Positions 62,801 through 64,000 of a stretch of DNA of 64,000 nt are shown one piece after another (positions within the stretch are counted from its first letter, which is position 1; each line of letters opens with the position of its first letter). Source of the DNA: Daphnia carinata (Eukaryota; Arthropoda; Branchiopoda; Diplostraca; Daphniidae); contig NC_081337.1 in assembly GCF_022539665.2 (NCBI RefSeq), forward strand, positions 5,494,679 to 5,558,678, given 5' to 3'. Position numbers and translations under genes: made by a program. The notes beneath the pieces are model-generated. The model searched no databases. It saw nothing but the letters and a program-made list of their open reading frames with translations, and was not told the DNA's origin.

Positions 62801-63503
62801 TTTTTTTTGTTTTTGTTTTTTTCGCTACGTACACGTACCTACTGTCGATCAAAGTCTTTGGGTACGCAATGCTTCGCGAATGTGACGGATGCAAGGCGCA
62901 CCGTTGGAAACGTTCGAATCCACACAACTCGGTCACGTTGAAATATTATACAAAAACCCATTAAAATGTCATCGACTTTTATTCGTTTAGCCATTAAGTT
63001 GCGTGCAACTCGTTAAAGTTAAGGCGCTTTGCAATTATTTACTTTGTATGCCCCCAATCGATTTTTTAAAATCGAAAGACGCGTAGCACGTTGATTTAAC
63101 TCGTTCGTATTTGCTTTCTTGTTTCTCTAATCCGATGGCAGCGAGGGGAAAAGGCTTGCGCCACGATGCACCGGGATATGCACTATCGAGGTTGGTTGTT
63201 TTCCTTGATTTTTCCTTTTTTGTGTGAGCGATATTTTGGCTCTGCTTATTGCGACTTAGATTTCGCGTAATGGTACATAAATGAAGCATTTGAGATCAAA
63301 GAGCTTCTCTGCATAGCTTGCACATGAATTTAGCCTATCATCGTGTAATCATTTTGATTGACCTTTCATCTGAATTTCTTAATCAATTATTCACTTTTTC
63401 CTTCCCTTATTTTTTTTTCTCTTTCTTTCTCTAATGGGGATGTCGCATCATTTTCCGCATTCGGTTTCTATGCGACATAGCCAACACGTTCTGGCAACCG
63501 TGA
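53248..63503 (+). CDS. CARP: carbonic anhydrase-related protein, CA10/CA11 (CARP) group
   Basis: Secreted or membrane-linked, non-catalytic carbonic anhydrase fold; vertebrate CA10/CA11 bind neurexins (family knowledge). Ten exons: 53248-53431, 56550-56600, 58363-58499, 59425-59616, 59791-59886, 61592-61664, 61788-61978, 62067-62249, 63142-63190, 63481-63503 (stop TGA). All phases agree, giving 392 residues against 328 in human CA10. WEDWWTYEGISGPAFWGLIN opens the fold and QSPINIEP follows. Zinc ligand His94 is Ala165 and His119 is Gln190; only His96 (His167) remains. Cys93 and Cys289 match the family disulfide. Glycosylation sites include NSS 142 and NLT 148. The start at 53248 has a strong context (AAAATGG) but gives a long leader. 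ATG 53356 would place a hydrophobic signal peptide (MSSLLFVTALQGFW) at the N-terminus. Confidence 0.94.
53432..56549 (+). other. CARP intron 1 (3,118 bp)
   Basis: Donor GCAAG|GTAAGC, acceptor AACACAG|GGGCTT, phase 1. It contains an uninterrupted CT repeat of 36 bp (53762-53797). A CpG-rich stretch at about 54590-54730 lies in a 79-codon frame of no known family. Confidence 0.85.
53762..53797 (+). repeat. (CT)18 microsatellite
   Basis: Perfect 36-bp dinucleotide repeat in the first CARP intron, the longest dinucleotide run in the window. Likely polymorphic in length. Confidence 0.95.
56601..58362 (+). other. CARP intron 2 (1,762 bp)
   Basis: Donor TCAG|GTGAGC, acceptor GTAATCAG|GACCGG, phase 1. 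Rich in T runs. No other feature is recognised. Confidence 0.85.
58500..59424 (+). other. CARP intron 3 (925 bp)
   Basis: Donor ACG|GTAAGA, acceptor TTTAATCAG|GTGGCG, phase 0. A 66-codon frame (58706-58906) ends in a GAA repeat and is not convincing. Confidence 0.85.
59887..61591 (+). other. CARP intron 5 (1,705 bp)
   Basis: Donor CCAG|GTACAT, acceptor GTTGCTTAG|ATTGGC, phase 0. No further feature is recognised. Confidence 0.85.
62250..63141 (+). other. CARP intron 8 (892 bp)
   Basis: Donor GAG|GTAAGA, acceptor ATGGCAG|CGAGGG, phase 0. It contains a long T run near 62780-62808. Confidence 0.85.
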
Positions 63504-64000
63504 CGCCTTGATTTCGTCTGACGGGAACTTCATCCTCGTGTAAAAAGAAACGAAAAAATATTTGCCATCCCGGAAGAAATGAACTAGTTTCATCAACTCA
63601 CCGCCATCCCGCTATTATTCCATCATCGTCACATCTTCCACTTGAAATCATTTTTTCACCCTGCATAGCGAAAGCAAACAAAGGCATTGAGCTTCGTCAT
63701 TTTTTTTTTTTTTTCGTTGTTATTTGATTTTTCTTTTTCGGTTCGAGTCATCTTCTTGGCCATTTAATTGGCACAACTTTTCAAAAGCGTTTGAAAGACT
63801 TGGGATGTTTAAAATTGCCATCGGGTGACGAAAGGTTTTAGTTCGTTTTAACGCTAAAGGGTGCTGTGTACATATAGACATTTAATGATGTAGAGGCCGT
63901 GTGGTCTGATACGTGTAGACCTAATAATGAAAACACGTTATCTTGTGTGTAGCGCATTTTTTTTTTTTTTTTGTATTATTTTTTTGTATTTTTTTTTTTT
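63504..64000 (+). other. CARP 3' flank
   Basis: Probably 3' UTR and beyond. No AATAAA was found before the window ends, so the polyadenylation site is either a variant hexamer (AATAAT near 63923) or outside the window. Confidence 0.45.

Noticed and set aside
1-64000. CRISPR arrays, operons, bacterial terminators
   Set aside because: The sequence is eukaryotic with spliced genes; no regularly spaced repeats were seen.

Overview
This is eukaryotic genomic DNA from an arthropod. The coding content, the short introns (69-125 bp) next to long ones, and the many poly-A/T tracts and dinucleotide repeats point to a branchiopod crustacean such as Daphnia. The species is an inference, not something the sequence proves.

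The window holds three recognisable genes, all on the + strand. (1) Positions 1-639 carry the last two visible exons of a mitochondrial glutamate carrier (SLC25A18/A22 family), cut off by the left edge. (2) Positions 20977-27025 carry a five-exon Pax-type transcription factor of the Eyegone class. It has the RED half of a paired domain but no PAI half, plus a Ser50 homeodomain. (3) Positions 53248-63503 carry a ten-exon carbonic anhydrase-related protein of the CA10/CA11 (CARP) group, with two of the three zinc histidines replaced.

The most unusual region is 1491-6524, a giant inverted repeat. Two arms of about 2.25 kb, nearly identical, flank a 523-bp spacer. Each arm carries the same small spliceable gene (124 codons with the splice sites I infer) and the same 121-codon open frame on the other strand. 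The spacer holds three tRNA-like sequences with Pol III A-box and B-box motifs. Just to the right, 6632-6992 is a smaller block with two hairpins, bounded by 19-bp direct repeats.

The rest (about 6.5-20.8 kb and 27-53 kb) is gene-poor and full of homopolymers. I find no confident gene there. This is the layout expected around a developmental regulator such as eyg. A pair of splice-bounded segments near 41.3-41.75 kb may be exons of an unrecognised transcript or non-coding 5' exons of the CARP gene. The three genes show no sign of acting in a common pathway; they are simply neighbours.
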